Source of the DNA: Isoetes taiwanensis
Lineage: Eukaryota > Streptophyta > Lycopodiopsida > Isoetales > Isoetaceae
DNA length: 64,000 nucleotides
Reading direction: 5' to 3'
Assembly: GCA_021234155.1 (NCBI GenBank)
Contig: JAJEKV010000166.1
Span: forward strand, 622,324 to 686,323
How positions within the stretch are numbered: the stretch's first letter is position 1; every line of letters begins with the position of its first letter. This document shows, one piece after another, positions 46,480 through 56,689 of this stretch. Below the pieces are notes generated by a model that was given only the letters and a program-made list of their open reading frames with translations, did not search any database and had not been told where the DNA came from. The position numbers and the translations under genes are program-made.

Positions 46480-47510
46480 CATCCAAAGCCCGAGAAAATT
46501 CAACACAATGTAGATTATAGTAAGAACAGATCCTTTCTTTCTATATGCAATGGTGGTAGCCATGATGACGAGGACGACGACAACGAAAAGACATCCTCCA
46601 AAATTAAAATCTGCTGCATCTTATGTACCATTGTTGCTGCCACGTCAAATAGAAGTATGAAGGTGTGGGTTAAATGAAGGTCGACTTTGATAACATTTTG
46701 TTTATTTCCTTACAAGCAAGCTGTGGAACTAAAGTTGAGATGATACTATTATTTCATTTAAAGTAGTTTCATTTTCTGCACATGATTCATAATAAAATGC
46801 TTAATAAAATTCATTCTTCCATCTCGAAGGATTTTTAGAATGATTAATGTTGAGATAATATGGAATTTGGCCATTTGCAAAAAGAAAGAAAGCAAAATGG
46901 AAATTGAATATGTTTTTTTAATTTGGTTTTATATGGTTATTAGAAACCACTTTTCACACTAGATAAAGCATGCTCAAAAGAAAATTTGGAGTACAAATTT
47001 TAGAGGCAGCTTTGGAAGACAAGGTGGCACCAGCAGGAAACAATATTCTCCAGAATCTAGATTGGCGTACATTACCTTATGTAAGGTAATGCATGGAAGG
47101 TTCAAATTTCCGTCGTTGTGATGAATTCTTTGAAATTCATGATTGACTATCAATCCGGAAGAAGCCTATTTGTCAGCCCAGGACTGTATTAATGTCCTAT
47201 GCTAATAGTTGAGAAACAATTTTGTCATATCCATGTATTAGAAACAAATGGTTACTTATCCATGCATTAGAAATAAATTGGTACAACTAGAATGCCAATC
47301 ATGCCCCTTTTAAGTGCCTTTCTACATCATTTTCCTCTCCAACATTGATTCTAATCCACAAACTCCAAATCCAGTGGTACCTACATCCAAAATTAAATTT
47401 ATGGCACGTGCATATTTTTTCTTCAAGAAGAGCTTCATTCGTTACACTTTTCCAATCCCTTGCCCCAAGTCTGCCCTACTGCTAGTTTTTTTATGGTTGA
47501 AATGTTGTGC
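46480..47510. other. No gene recognised
   Basis: AT-rich sequence without a supported gene or repeat. Confidence 0.4.
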
Positions 47511-48105
47511 TCCTAGGCTCAAGCATGCCCCTACGTTCAAACATGCCACGTGGCTCAAACATGCGATGTTGGCTCAAACATACCATATAGTCTTAAACAT
47601 GCCACATAGACTTAAACACCTCGTCTCAAACATGCCACCTAGGCTCAAACATTGCCCCTAGGGTCAAACATGCCCTAGGCTCAAACATACCACATAGGCT
47701 CAATCACTTCGGCTCAAACATGCCACATAGGCTCAAATATGCCACCTAGGCTCAAGTATTGCCCCTAGGGTCAAACATGCCATCTAGGCTCAAACATGTC
47801 CCTAGGCTAAAACATGCCACTAAGGTCATAAAAATGCTCTTTCAAATGATATCTTTTTTTTTTTTTTTTTTTTTTTTTGTTTTTTTGTTTTGGTATGTTT
47901 TTTTTTATAATTGAAATGTTGTGTCAAACATGCCCCTAGGCTAGAACATGCCACCCTGGCTCAAACATGAGATGTGGCACAAACATGCCACATGGACTCA
48001 AATGCGACATGCATCTCAAACATACCCTAGGCTCAAACATGACACGTGGCTCAAACATGCCACATAGACTCAAATATGTGACGTGGCTCAAACATGCCAC
48101 TAGGC
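47511..48105. repeat. Second, diverged 19-bp minisatellite array, itself duplicated
   Basis: About 25-30 degenerate units of the 'ctcaaacatgccac.taggg' type. A T tract (about 47849-47879) splits the array. Each half is preceded by the same lead-in ('tttttttat..ttgaaatgttgtg' at about 47487 and 47900), so a block of about 410 bp appears to have duplicated. Confidence 0.85.
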
Positions 48106-48690
48106 AGGCATAAAAAACAGGGTGTTAGTGTCCTTAATTTCTGGTTGGAATCTTCGTTTTGTGTTTCGAGTTTTTGCTTGCCCACAAAGAAATTGGTAGG
48201 GTTTGGAGTTTCTATACAAAATCTGACAAATACTCATTAGCTTATTTGCAAAACCTGGTGGAGCATGACATACAATGGCAAATTATCTAGATAGAGGTAG
48301 TGGGGATTTTGAATCGTGGCCACTAGAGTGATAAAAATGCATGATTTATTTTAAGAATGAAATATGGTCACGTAAAAAATATAGTTTGAATGGGGTCATC
48401 GTCGATGCCCCATGGAAAAAAAGGCATCATGGGATGGGGGCATGAGGTGACATGACGGTGGCCAGTATATACATCGCTCAAATCGCTCAAAAGTTATACG
48501 GTATAATCTAGAGCCTAAAAACCATAGAGCTTTGTGAATGATGAAATTTAACAAAAGAAAACTACCAAAATAGGGTATAAACTATCAAAATATGCATTGT
48601 ATCAATCCAACCGCTGAAATGAGCGGCTGAGATGGTGATCCATGTCCTGGGATCCTATTGGCCTAGATTGACGGTGGAGATTAACTGCCC
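48106..48690. other. No gene recognised
   Basis: Unassigned sequence between the minisatellite and the 106-bp duplication. Confidence 0.4.
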
Positions 48691-48694
48691 AGAT

Positions 48695-48900
48695 CTTTCC
48701 CGCTTCTATCTCCTTTCCCGCTTCTATCTCCTATTTAGGATCTCGACTTCCGGCCTTGCCATTCTTCCAGCCACTTCCGGCCATGCCTTTCTTCTGCCTC
48801 TTTCCCGCTTCTATCTCCTTCCCCGCTTCTATCTCCTATTTAGGATCTCCACTTCCGGCCATGCCATTCTTCCAGCCACTTCCGGCCATGCCATGCCATG
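48695..48900. repeat. Tandem duplication, 106-bp period
   Basis: Copies start at 48695 and 48801 with 'tttcccgcttctatctcc'. Each contains an internal repeat of that phrase and a 'cacttccggccatgcc' segment. Frames through it (SRFYLLSRFYLLFRISTSG) are by-products. Confidence 0.9.
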
Positions 48901-49354
48901 CCATCTTCCGACCATGCCATTCTACCTCCAAGAGTAATCTGGCACCATCCCGTTCGGGAATCGAGTGCGCAGCTTTTAGTATATTATGCTATGTAAAAGC
49001 CCGTTTTGTTTGAATGCCATAGATTTATTGGGACATAAGGCTATTGCAGAGAAGTTTTCATGGCCATCCCCTGATGGGTGACAATGAAAAAAGTTTGATA
49101 TCTTTGGGGTGATGGACTAAGCATTGGTTTCTATTTTTTTAAGGGAGTTCCGCTTTAACCACAGGTGACATTATCCTGGCTAATGGAGGCTTGCATGGCA
49201 GCCAGGGTTTTAGTGATCCCATCAACCACCTTGCATCTGTCGGATTCGAAATTCAAAGGAACAAGAGGAGGGTCGATCCCGAATCTTACTAGGTATTATT
49301 CCTTTCAAAAAGTGTTTAGGTGATTTGTAATAAGAGCATCAACAAAATCGATAT

Positions 49355-49406
49355 TCTTGGGAATTCTTAGTATACCTTGCTCTTGGGAATTCTTAGTATA
49401 CCTTGC
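49355..49406. repeat. Perfect 26-bp tandem duplication
   Basis: 49355-49380 is repeated exactly at 49381-49406, immediately upstream of the PPR fragment. 26 is not a multiple of three, so it would shift any frame crossing it. Confidence 0.95.
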
Positions 49407-49539
49407 AAGGAGCGCCGGCGAAAGGGAATTCTTGATCTTTGGGAAACAAGTTCCTCCGTTATCCGTAAATTATGTATACAATTATTTGTTGGATCGTGCA
49501 AGAAGACAAGATTTGCGGTGGTGGAAGGGTTGCGCAATT

Positions 49540-49808
49540 TCTTATGGTGCGAGAATGGACTTCATTCGATTCTTTGCTTTGGGGACCATCTCATTCGCCT
49601 CTTTTTTTACTCCGAATATGCGGATGAAGCAAACAAAGCTTTTAACAATATTTCACAACCAAGTACATTTACATGGAGTGCAATTAATGCCGCTCATGCT
49701 AACATTGGGGAAGCTGCCATAACCCTTGAGCTTAGGAGAATGAACATATCGGGTGTAGGGGGTGAGAAGCATGTCTATCTTGTTTGTGCTCAAAGTTTGC
49801 GCACATGA
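49540..49808 (+). pseudogene. PPR protein gene fragment (PLS type)
   Basis: In the frame ending at 49808, two PPR repeats can be read. The first ends with FGDHLIRLFFYSEYADEANK. The second covers AFNNISQPSTFTWSAINAAH followed by helix B with ELRRMNISGV. The 'A..AFNNIS.PSTFTWSAI..AHA' form is typical of plant PPR proteins that bind organellar RNA. Upstream codons in the frame (49377-49540) are not convincing PPR sequence. The helix-B segment has small deletions and the frame ends early, so this is a fragment of a dead copy. Confidence 0.7.
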
Positions 49809-50053
49809 ATAGATTGTCTGCAAACCATGCTCTGGAATAGAACAGGGGCAGACTATTTCCTTTCCTGGACTACCATAGCTATAGCCAGCCTTTTTTTTTC
49901 TTTCTTATCAGCTTTGCTATGTTGTTTGTATTAATAAATTTTAAATATCATTTGTTTGGTTGGTGCCATTAAAAGTTTCAAGCTATTTTGTTCTTAAATT
50001 TTAATAGCTGCCTATATGGAATGTATGATAAAATATTCTCTTGATCAGAGGCT

Positions 50054-50058
50054 ATAAA
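50054..50058. repeat. Target-site duplication ATAAA, left
   Basis: Matches 62194-62198 on the other side of the LTR element. Confidence 0.9.
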
Positions 50059-50080
50059 TGTTGCCCCTTTTTGGGCAACA
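50059..50080 (+). repeat. Hairpin at LTR tip
   Basis: TGTTGCCC, 6-nt loop, GGGCAACA: a perfect 8-bp stem including the terminal TG. The same occurs at 59730-59751. Confidence 0.9.
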
Positions 50081-52514
50081 TGGACCATCATGATACCTAG
50101 AGTTTCAAGATTGGAAGATACTTGTCAGAGTTTGGAAGACTTGTGGTTTCTTTTGAGGTTTCATCTTAAGTTACTTTCCTATTACTCATATGGTAAGAGT
50201 TAGTGTTATTTTGATCCTGCTAGAGTTTGGAAGAAATTGGCTCAAGTTTGGAAGACCCTTGGGATCTTGGTTGTATAGCCTAATTCTTTCCTTTGAGGAA
50301 ATTTTCTAGTTACATTCTTATTTCTTGAAGACCAGGCAAAGGATATAGCAAGCTATACAAGGAGTTATAAGCATGTTGCTCATATTCACTCATATGGAGC
50401 TAAATGGAGTTGCACCAATGGTTTGGAAGTCACACCTATGAAGATGTCACTTTAAAGGTGAATTTTGCTCTTGTTTAGGCCTTGAAGATTGGAAGACCTT
50501 TTAGAAGTTTGGAAGACCCTAGGGCCTTGAGCAAAGTTATGAGGTATGATTTGAGCTTTGGAGATAAGATCATGTGCTTCTGAGGGGTTTCCATCCTTTA
50601 TCCATTTCATCCATTCCATATCCACTTTCCTTTCATCTTTTTATACCCCATTTCCACCTTGTCATGCCTTCTTTCATTACTTCACTACCTATATTTTTAT
50701 TGGCCTCACCTCCACTTGTGAATTGCTCTCAAGAGATCATGAAAAACTTCAAGAGCAAGGAGGCTTGAATTTTACTTTCATCTTATTTCCCTAAATCCTG
50801 CCATAGCCTTTTTTTTTCCTATCTTTTCACCCTCTTCCTATGATTTTTTCACCATTCCCAAGGTTGAAAACTCATTGACCATGGTCAAAATGGGCAAAAT
50901 TTCAAGTATCTCAATTTGACTTGAAAACACTCTAGATTTGGAGCTTGGCAAAAATAGCTATGTTGGCCTTTCCAAAATTCAAAAAAAGACCTTGGAAAAT
51001 TCCTCAAATATTATTTCTTGGGATCGTGCCAAAAATAAAAAAAAATAGCAAAAAAACCTATTCTAGCCTATCTACCCTATTTTTCTATTTTCCACCTCAG
51101 CCTAAATTCCACCTCAGCCCCCATTGGTCCACGTGGCGGGTAGGGGCCTCGAACAGGTGGCACAACCCTTACAGCGTGGCACGCCAAATTCAACATCTTG
51201 ACTTCGGATTATTCAATTTATATCCTTATCTTCCGAATCATTCGGGCCCTGTGGGATATATCGAGCTTTGAAAAAAAAAAAAAAACTTCTGAGCACCTTA
51301 AATCGGCAAATTAGTGCCCAAATCTGATTGAATCCCGCCTTTTGCTCCCGAAATCATCTCCTGAACCTTTTCCGAGACCTCTGGAACCCCCTGTGGCACT
51401 TGATTCAAGGGAATTTGCTCAAATTAAGCCTAAAATCACTCAACCGAAATTGGTTTTGGGAGGGGCGATTTTATCCAAGAATGGACATCATTTTCTTCAC
51501 CCCCCCGGAGATATACCTCTGTGATCTGGGCGCTTTCTATATCTTTGATATTTTATTGATCTGTTCTACTCCAAATTCAGCTAATCCTGTTCGAGATTGA
51601 AGATTGACTGTATTTTGATCGAAGACCGACTGTGTTGTGACCTACCTGACACCAAAACTTCTCTTTGCAATTCAAAATTCCTTATTATTTTTCTCTTCCG
51701 GACAATTTCTAGATTATCAGAAGCTTACTATGCTTTGGGAGTTACTCTCAAGCATTATTTTGGATATTTTCTCCTGAGATTTCTGAACTCCTGTGATATT
51801 TTATGATCTTAATGCATATTCTTTGCCTGGAAAAATAGTGTTGCCATCTTCTCAAGTTATAAATCATTAATGCACATGTCTAGACCAATAGAAATCAGAT
51901 ATTTTAAGTTGAATCCCAGCTAAATAGTTGTGTCCCAGCCTTAAATAGGATTGAGTATTGTTTATATGCAAAGAAAACAAAGAAAAAATAGTTTTTTTCA
52001 TATCTGTCCTGTGTGATGAATTCAAAGACTTTGGTTACGTCTCGGTAAATATCATAGTGTTTGCTTGTCAAGAAAACCCTATGCACGTGATTTAGAGTTC
52101 ATTAGAGGTCATTTGCACAAATTCCAACTCAAAATTCATCACCAAACTCCATTTGCAAATTTTGGCTCTCTTTTTGGCATTGACCAATTTTTGGTGAACT
52201 TTGACATTGATTTTCTTGGTCTTCCCCTATCCAAATCGAGACAGACTTTCATCAGTAGTTCCCTCTACTTGTCTATAACTCATACCAAAAACCAAAACTC
52301 AAAAATCTTAAAGGGTGTGACTGCAAGATTGATTTTTGTTCTGACAGTTTTTTTACCCGAGGGGTGTAGTGATTTTGACAAAACCGGCATTTGAAATTGA
52401 GTTCTTTTGCTTTATATGATTAAGGATTGATCACCCTAAGTGATCTGGGAGGTCTGACCAGGTTGTTTACACTTCCTTTGAGGTTAGGCTAAAATTCCGG
52501 GTTTTAGGCTAACA
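50059..52514 (+). repeat. 5' LTR (2,456 bp)
   Basis: Direct repeat of 59730-62193 with long identical blocks. Differences cluster in a few patches, especially 51120-51200 (GC-rich), 51640-51680, 52000-52020, 52110-52200 and 52355-52380. The first 22 bases form a perfect hairpin (see 50059-50080). Open frames inside it occur identically in both LTRs and are not genes. Confidence 0.95.
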
Positions 52515-52535
52515 TTTTGGAAGTCCTACCGAGAT
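52515..52535 (+). other. Primer-binding-site position
   Basis: TGG occurs at 52518-52520, three bases after the 5' LTR end, where the PBS must start. The sequence TGGAAGTCCTACCGAG does not match the initiator tRNA-Met PBS usual in plant elements, and I cannot assign the tRNA. Confidence 0.4.
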
Positions 52536-52634
52536 CTTTACACGGAAATTGAACTCAAATGGGGCCAAAGAAGCATCTTTGAGCCTGCTGAACCACACGA
52601 GGAGACAAATCAACCAGAATTAGTAGGAGTAAGC

Positions 52635-53905
52635 ATGAGAGTGGCTACCAGATCTATAACCAATGCCACAAACACTCCCAATGTGCCTATTCCTCCACAA
52701 GCTCCTCTCTATCAGGTCTACCAATGTTACAAATATTTCTACCTTGCCCTCGTCTTCACAAGTTCAAAATCTTTTTGAGCCAACTCCTCCACCAGCCCCT
52801 TATCATTTTGAGCTAAGCGTACTGTTTCTCCTCCTTATTATGATTCTTCCATGAATGCCAACCATTTTTTGAAGAATTTTGAAGAATACTATGAGGAGCA
52901 TGGGAGAAAAAAGGCTCAGTTTTCTGAGTTCACCAAGTGCATGAAGGGTGATGAGGCCAGTCTTGGTTGGATTTTGAGCTCTCCATTGGTACTAAGTGGG
53001 ATGAATTGGAACAAAAGTTTCTATCAAGGTTTGGTAAGACTACTTAGCCTCGGGATCTTGTTTTTGAACTCAATTCTTTCTCTATTAGACACGGTGAAAG
53101 TGTGAAGCGGTATGTGGAAAGATTTAACTCTTATTTGCTAGTTTGTAACAGAGGAACCAAGTCTCTCACCCAACTTTGCATTTGGTTGCTTCTTTTTATC
53201 AAAGGTTTGATGCCCGGACCGGGATTTATAGGAAATTGCTAAAACTTCAGAGATTTGGTGAACTAGATTCTATTCATAAAGCATTTGTAAAGGCTGTGGA
53301 TTTAGTAGAATTGCTAAGCTATTTGCACGATGAAGAAATCCGAGACCCATTCTATCCTTCTCATCATGATTACGAGCATGAGCTACACTATACTAATCTT
53401 TGTTCTGTATATGCGGTTCGAGAAAAGAAAAGAAAAAGCCAAAAGTTGAGGAATTAAACCCTCGGGTTTTGAGAGATGAAATCTGAGATAAGTAAAATAT
53501 CTGAAGCTCTTTTAGAGGTGACTAAACAACTCATGGAGTTGAAAAATGGAAATGGTACTTCTTCTTCTAGCTCTGCCTCACACGATTGTACAAAAGCTGT
53601 GGTAAGCCTTTTCATAGGGCTGAGAATTGTTATGCTAGGCCTTGTCCTAAATGCAACGGGAAAGGCCATTTTGGTAGAGAATGTCACATCTGTTCCTTTT
53701 GTAAAGAGGTAGGTCATGATGACGGAGGTTACTGCGGTGTCAAGAATTACTTTGCAAGACAAGAAAAGGATAAGCAGTGTCAAATGTTAGTTTTATTGAG
53801 ACTTGTGCAGGGGGGACAAGAGGAGCAAGATGTTATGGTTGTCTGGAACCGTGCGGGCCTTATTCGGGTAACCCCGGGGTTCTATTCCACCAACTACACC
53901 CCATA
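52635..53905 (+). pseudogene. gag of the 50-62 kb element
   Basis: An ATG at 52635 (MRVATRSITNATNTPN..) begins the likely product. The capsid-like part has FLKNFEEYYEEHGRKKAQFS, then GESVKRYVERFNSYLLVCN in another frame, then FDARTGIYRKLLKLQRFGEL. The tail has a knuckle lacking its first Cys (KSCGKPFHRAENC), a perfect CPKCNGKGHFGREC, and CSFCKEVGHDDGGYC (about 53590-53735). Gag assembles the particle and binds the RNA. At least three frameshifts are visible. Confidence 0.85.
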
Positions 53906-53909
53906 AGGT

Positions 53910-54340
53910 AACATTTCAACCAGATCCCAGTATAGCCCCTCCTCCTGTCCAAAGGTATAAAATGAAGGATTACGAACTTGATGAATTTGAATTGCTCATG
54001 AAAAACTCCAAAGTTCTTGTAGACTTATTAACTTCTGGCGAGAATTGCACCATCTTATAGGGAAAAGCTTATCAAGAGCACTCAAAATGTTGAAGAAACT
54101 GTTGCGAGAGACTTGTCACAATATTTTACGAAGCCCTACGAAAGCAAGCCCAAGATCCGGGTGCTTTTACTTGTAATGCCACCATAGGTACTTTCCATCT
54201 GGATAAGGTTTTGCTAGATGGAGGTTCCTCTCTAAATGTCATGCCTTACCATGTCATGAAAGCATTGGATCTCAAGGTAGAAGACAATACTTCTATTGTT
54301 CTAAAATCTTTTCCAATGCTAAGGTAGTGCCAAAGGGAAT
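53910..54340 (+). pseudogene. Aspartic protease of the 50-62 kb element
   Basis: A linker (PPPVQRYKMKDYELDEFELL) is followed by the catalytic loop LLDGGSSLNVMPYHVMKAL, with the Asp at 54217-54219. D-G-G replaces the common DS/TG, as in the neighbouring element. The frame is interrupted by a stop at about 54057 and again beyond 54325. Confidence 0.8.
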
Positions 54341-54699
54341 TGTGTGAGGAATGTGTGCATTATCTGAGGAGGTATTATTGTGCTAGCTACATTTGTGGTT
54401 GTTGATTTTGAGAATGTTCATCATTCTAACATTTATGATTTATTATTGGGAAGAAGATGGATGAAAACAGATAGATGCTAGGCGATATGGTGCGAAGGCA
54501 TCTGCACTATTTCAAATGGAGCAACCTCCATTAAATTGGTAAACAAAGGCCGATCCCTCTGCTAATATTAGGTTCATAGGTGTGGATATTTTGCGGGGAA
54601 GAGGAGCCAGGAATTTATAGTTTAGGTGCGGATGTTGGTATAAAAGAAGAAGTGGTCAACTTTGCTCATCTTTGAATCTTCTCGATCTGGGAAGGAAAT

Positions 54700-55110
54700 A
54701 AGGCCTACCTTTGGTTTGATGGAGGTATGTCCAAAAATTAGGAATTGCTTCTTACTGCTGCTATTCTAAAGGATACAAATTTAAAACTAATGACCAAAAT
54801 AGGGAGAATTCATCCTAATATTTCCTCTAATGCAGCAGAATATAGAGCCCCTCATTGCAGGCCTACTGGGGAAGCAAAATTCATGAATATTTCCTATATT
54901 ATTATTTATGGAGACTCACGAAATGGTTTCTTGAGGCAGATTTTGGGAGAATACCAAACAAAGCATCATGAGATGGAGGATTTGAACACTCAAGCTCGAG
55001 ATTTGTTAACTTTTTTTGATCATTGGGAGATTCATCATATTCCAAGATCTAAAAACTTTGAGGCTGATTTATTGTGCAGGGAAACATTATTGGAGCACTT
55101 ATCTGAAGGA
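54700..55110 (+). pseudogene. RNase H domain located upstream of RT (archaeal-type/RVT_3-like)
   Basis: One frame carries all four catalytic acids of RNase H: Asp in WFDGGMSKN (54718-54720), Glu in NAAEYRA (54838-54840), Asp in YGDSRNG (54913-54915), and Asp in NFEADLL (55066-55068). Helix features follow, such as GEYQTKHHEMEDLNTQARDL and the IHHIPRSKN strand. The N..AEY.A...GDS...Q..GE form matches the additional RNase H of plant Tat-type elements better than the ordinary gypsy RNase H. One in-frame TAG lies at 54739-54741. The frame continues beyond the domain to 55329 as an acidic linker before RT. Confidence 0.8.
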
Positions 55111-55329
55111 GCTATCCAAGAAGACTTCTTAGATGAAGACGAGCTTTCTCAACTTCATCCTATCTTAACTATAAACTTAGCCCAAGAAGAATCATACAAG
55201 GAGCTTAAAGTGAATAAAGAAGGTGTGCCTAGGACTTTGCAAATGGGAGACCTATATGAAGAGGATGACAGAGGTAAAATGGTTGAGTTGTTTGAGGATT
55301 GGGTGGATGTTTTTGCTTGGGAATATTGA

Positions 55330-55995
55330 GAACTAAAGGGATTGATAAAAATATTTGTGAGTTTGAAATAAAAGTTCGAGAAGATGCTAAACTTTGTTAT
55401 CAAGAAATTGAGGAGAATTAATTCTTCACTCTTGGATCTTATCAAACAAGAGTTGTCTAAAATCACGAGTCGAGTCGATAATGCCTATTGTGAATCCTTC
55501 CTGGGTTTCATGCATTGTCCCAGTTTTAAAAAAAAATGGTTCTTTGAGGATTTGTGTAGATTATAGAGATCTTAATAAGGCTACCATTAAAGATTGTTAT
55601 CCCTTGCCTTTTTTAGAAGAAATCCTTTATGCAGTAGCTGGTAAATCCATGTACTCATTTTTGGATGGTTTCTCTGGGGGTTCAATCAGATAAGCATTAA
55701 ACAAGAAGATCAGCCCAAGACATCTTTTATCACCCCATGGGGAACTTTTGCAATGAAAAGGATGCCTTTTGGTTTAATGAATGCCCCTGCTACATTTCAA
55801 AGGGCCATGGACACTGTCTTTGCAAGCATGACTCCAGAACAGTTTAGAGTCTTCCTGGATGATTTATGCCTAGATGCTTGAAGGAAATGACCATGTTTGA
55901 GCTAACAAGAATATTTATATTGTCTTGAACAAATTTGGAGTTAATCTAAATCCAAAGAAGTGCATCTTTTTATCATCTAGAGGCCAAGCTGTTAG
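55330..55995 (+). pseudogene. Reverse transcriptase of the 50-62 kb element
   Basis: Blocks in order: VPVLKKNGSLRICVDYRDLN, CYPLPFLEEILYAVAGKSMY, FLDGFSG, FNQISIKQEDQPKTSF, MPFGLMNAPATFQRAMDTVF, and FLDD at 55852-55863. A late LLGHEV block lies near 55990. At least three frame changes separate the blocks. RT copies the element RNA inside the virus-like particle. Confidence 0.9.
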
Positions 55996-56099
55996 GCCAT
56001 GAAGTTTACTTGGGGTCTTCAAGTAGGCGAGGAAAAAAAATCATTGCCTTAAAGAAGCTTGGACCCCAAGACACTTAGAGATGTTAAAAAAGAATTTAT

Positions 56100-56680
56100 G
56101 GGGATGACTTCTTTTTTTGAGAATTTATGTGCCTAATTTCTCTCACCATGTTAGTCCTATTTCCAAATTAACCCGAGTGGGCCATGTTAGTAAAAAGAAA
56201 GTAAATACAAAGCTATTGTTTGGACTGATGAATGTGAGAAGGCTTTTGTGCATTATAGAAGCTATTTGCCATGCCACTCGATTGAAAACCCCGGATCTCT
56301 CACTTTGCCATTCACAATTTACATTCTTGTTACTAAAAGAGCTGTTTGGGATTGCTATTTTTGCGGGAAAAGCACCCCATTGCTTTTGCAAGTAAACAAT
56401 GGTCTCAAAGCTGAGGAGAGGTATCCTAAGATAGAGAGGAGTCTTTGCTGCTCTTATTTTTTTAATAGAAAGGCAAGGACATCTTCTACAAAAATCCCAA
56501 ACTCTTGTTTTTATATCAGCCGAGAATCCCATGCCTTTTTGTATGGTAAGAAATTGGAAAAACCCAAGCTTCATAGGTGGGCTTGTAGGCTCCAGTCTTA
56601 TGATCTAAAGGTTAAGGTCATCCATGTGGTGAATAATCCGAGTTTGTATTTACCTGCTTTGCCTATTTTGAGCATGAAGA
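56100..56680 (+). pseudogene. Degraded gypsy-type RNase H after RT
   Basis: Recognised from SKLTRVGHV (thumb/connection), AFASKQWSQS, and EERYPKIERSLCC (the Glu region), followed by LHRWACRLQSYDLKVKVIHV. The first catalytic Asp expected near 56,320 (Y-T-D-A-S type) is not visible in any frame, while the Glu block persists. It may serve only as a connection domain, or it may simply have decayed. Confidence 0.7.
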
Positions 56681-56689
56681 AGTTGTGCG

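Noticed and set aside
50574-50794. Open frames inside the 5' LTR (and the same at 60160-60464 in the 3' LTR)
   Set aside because: They occur in both LTRs with the same boundaries, are low-complexity (Ser/Pro/Phe), overlap in two frames, and follow from AT/CT-rich LTR composition. Not called as genes.
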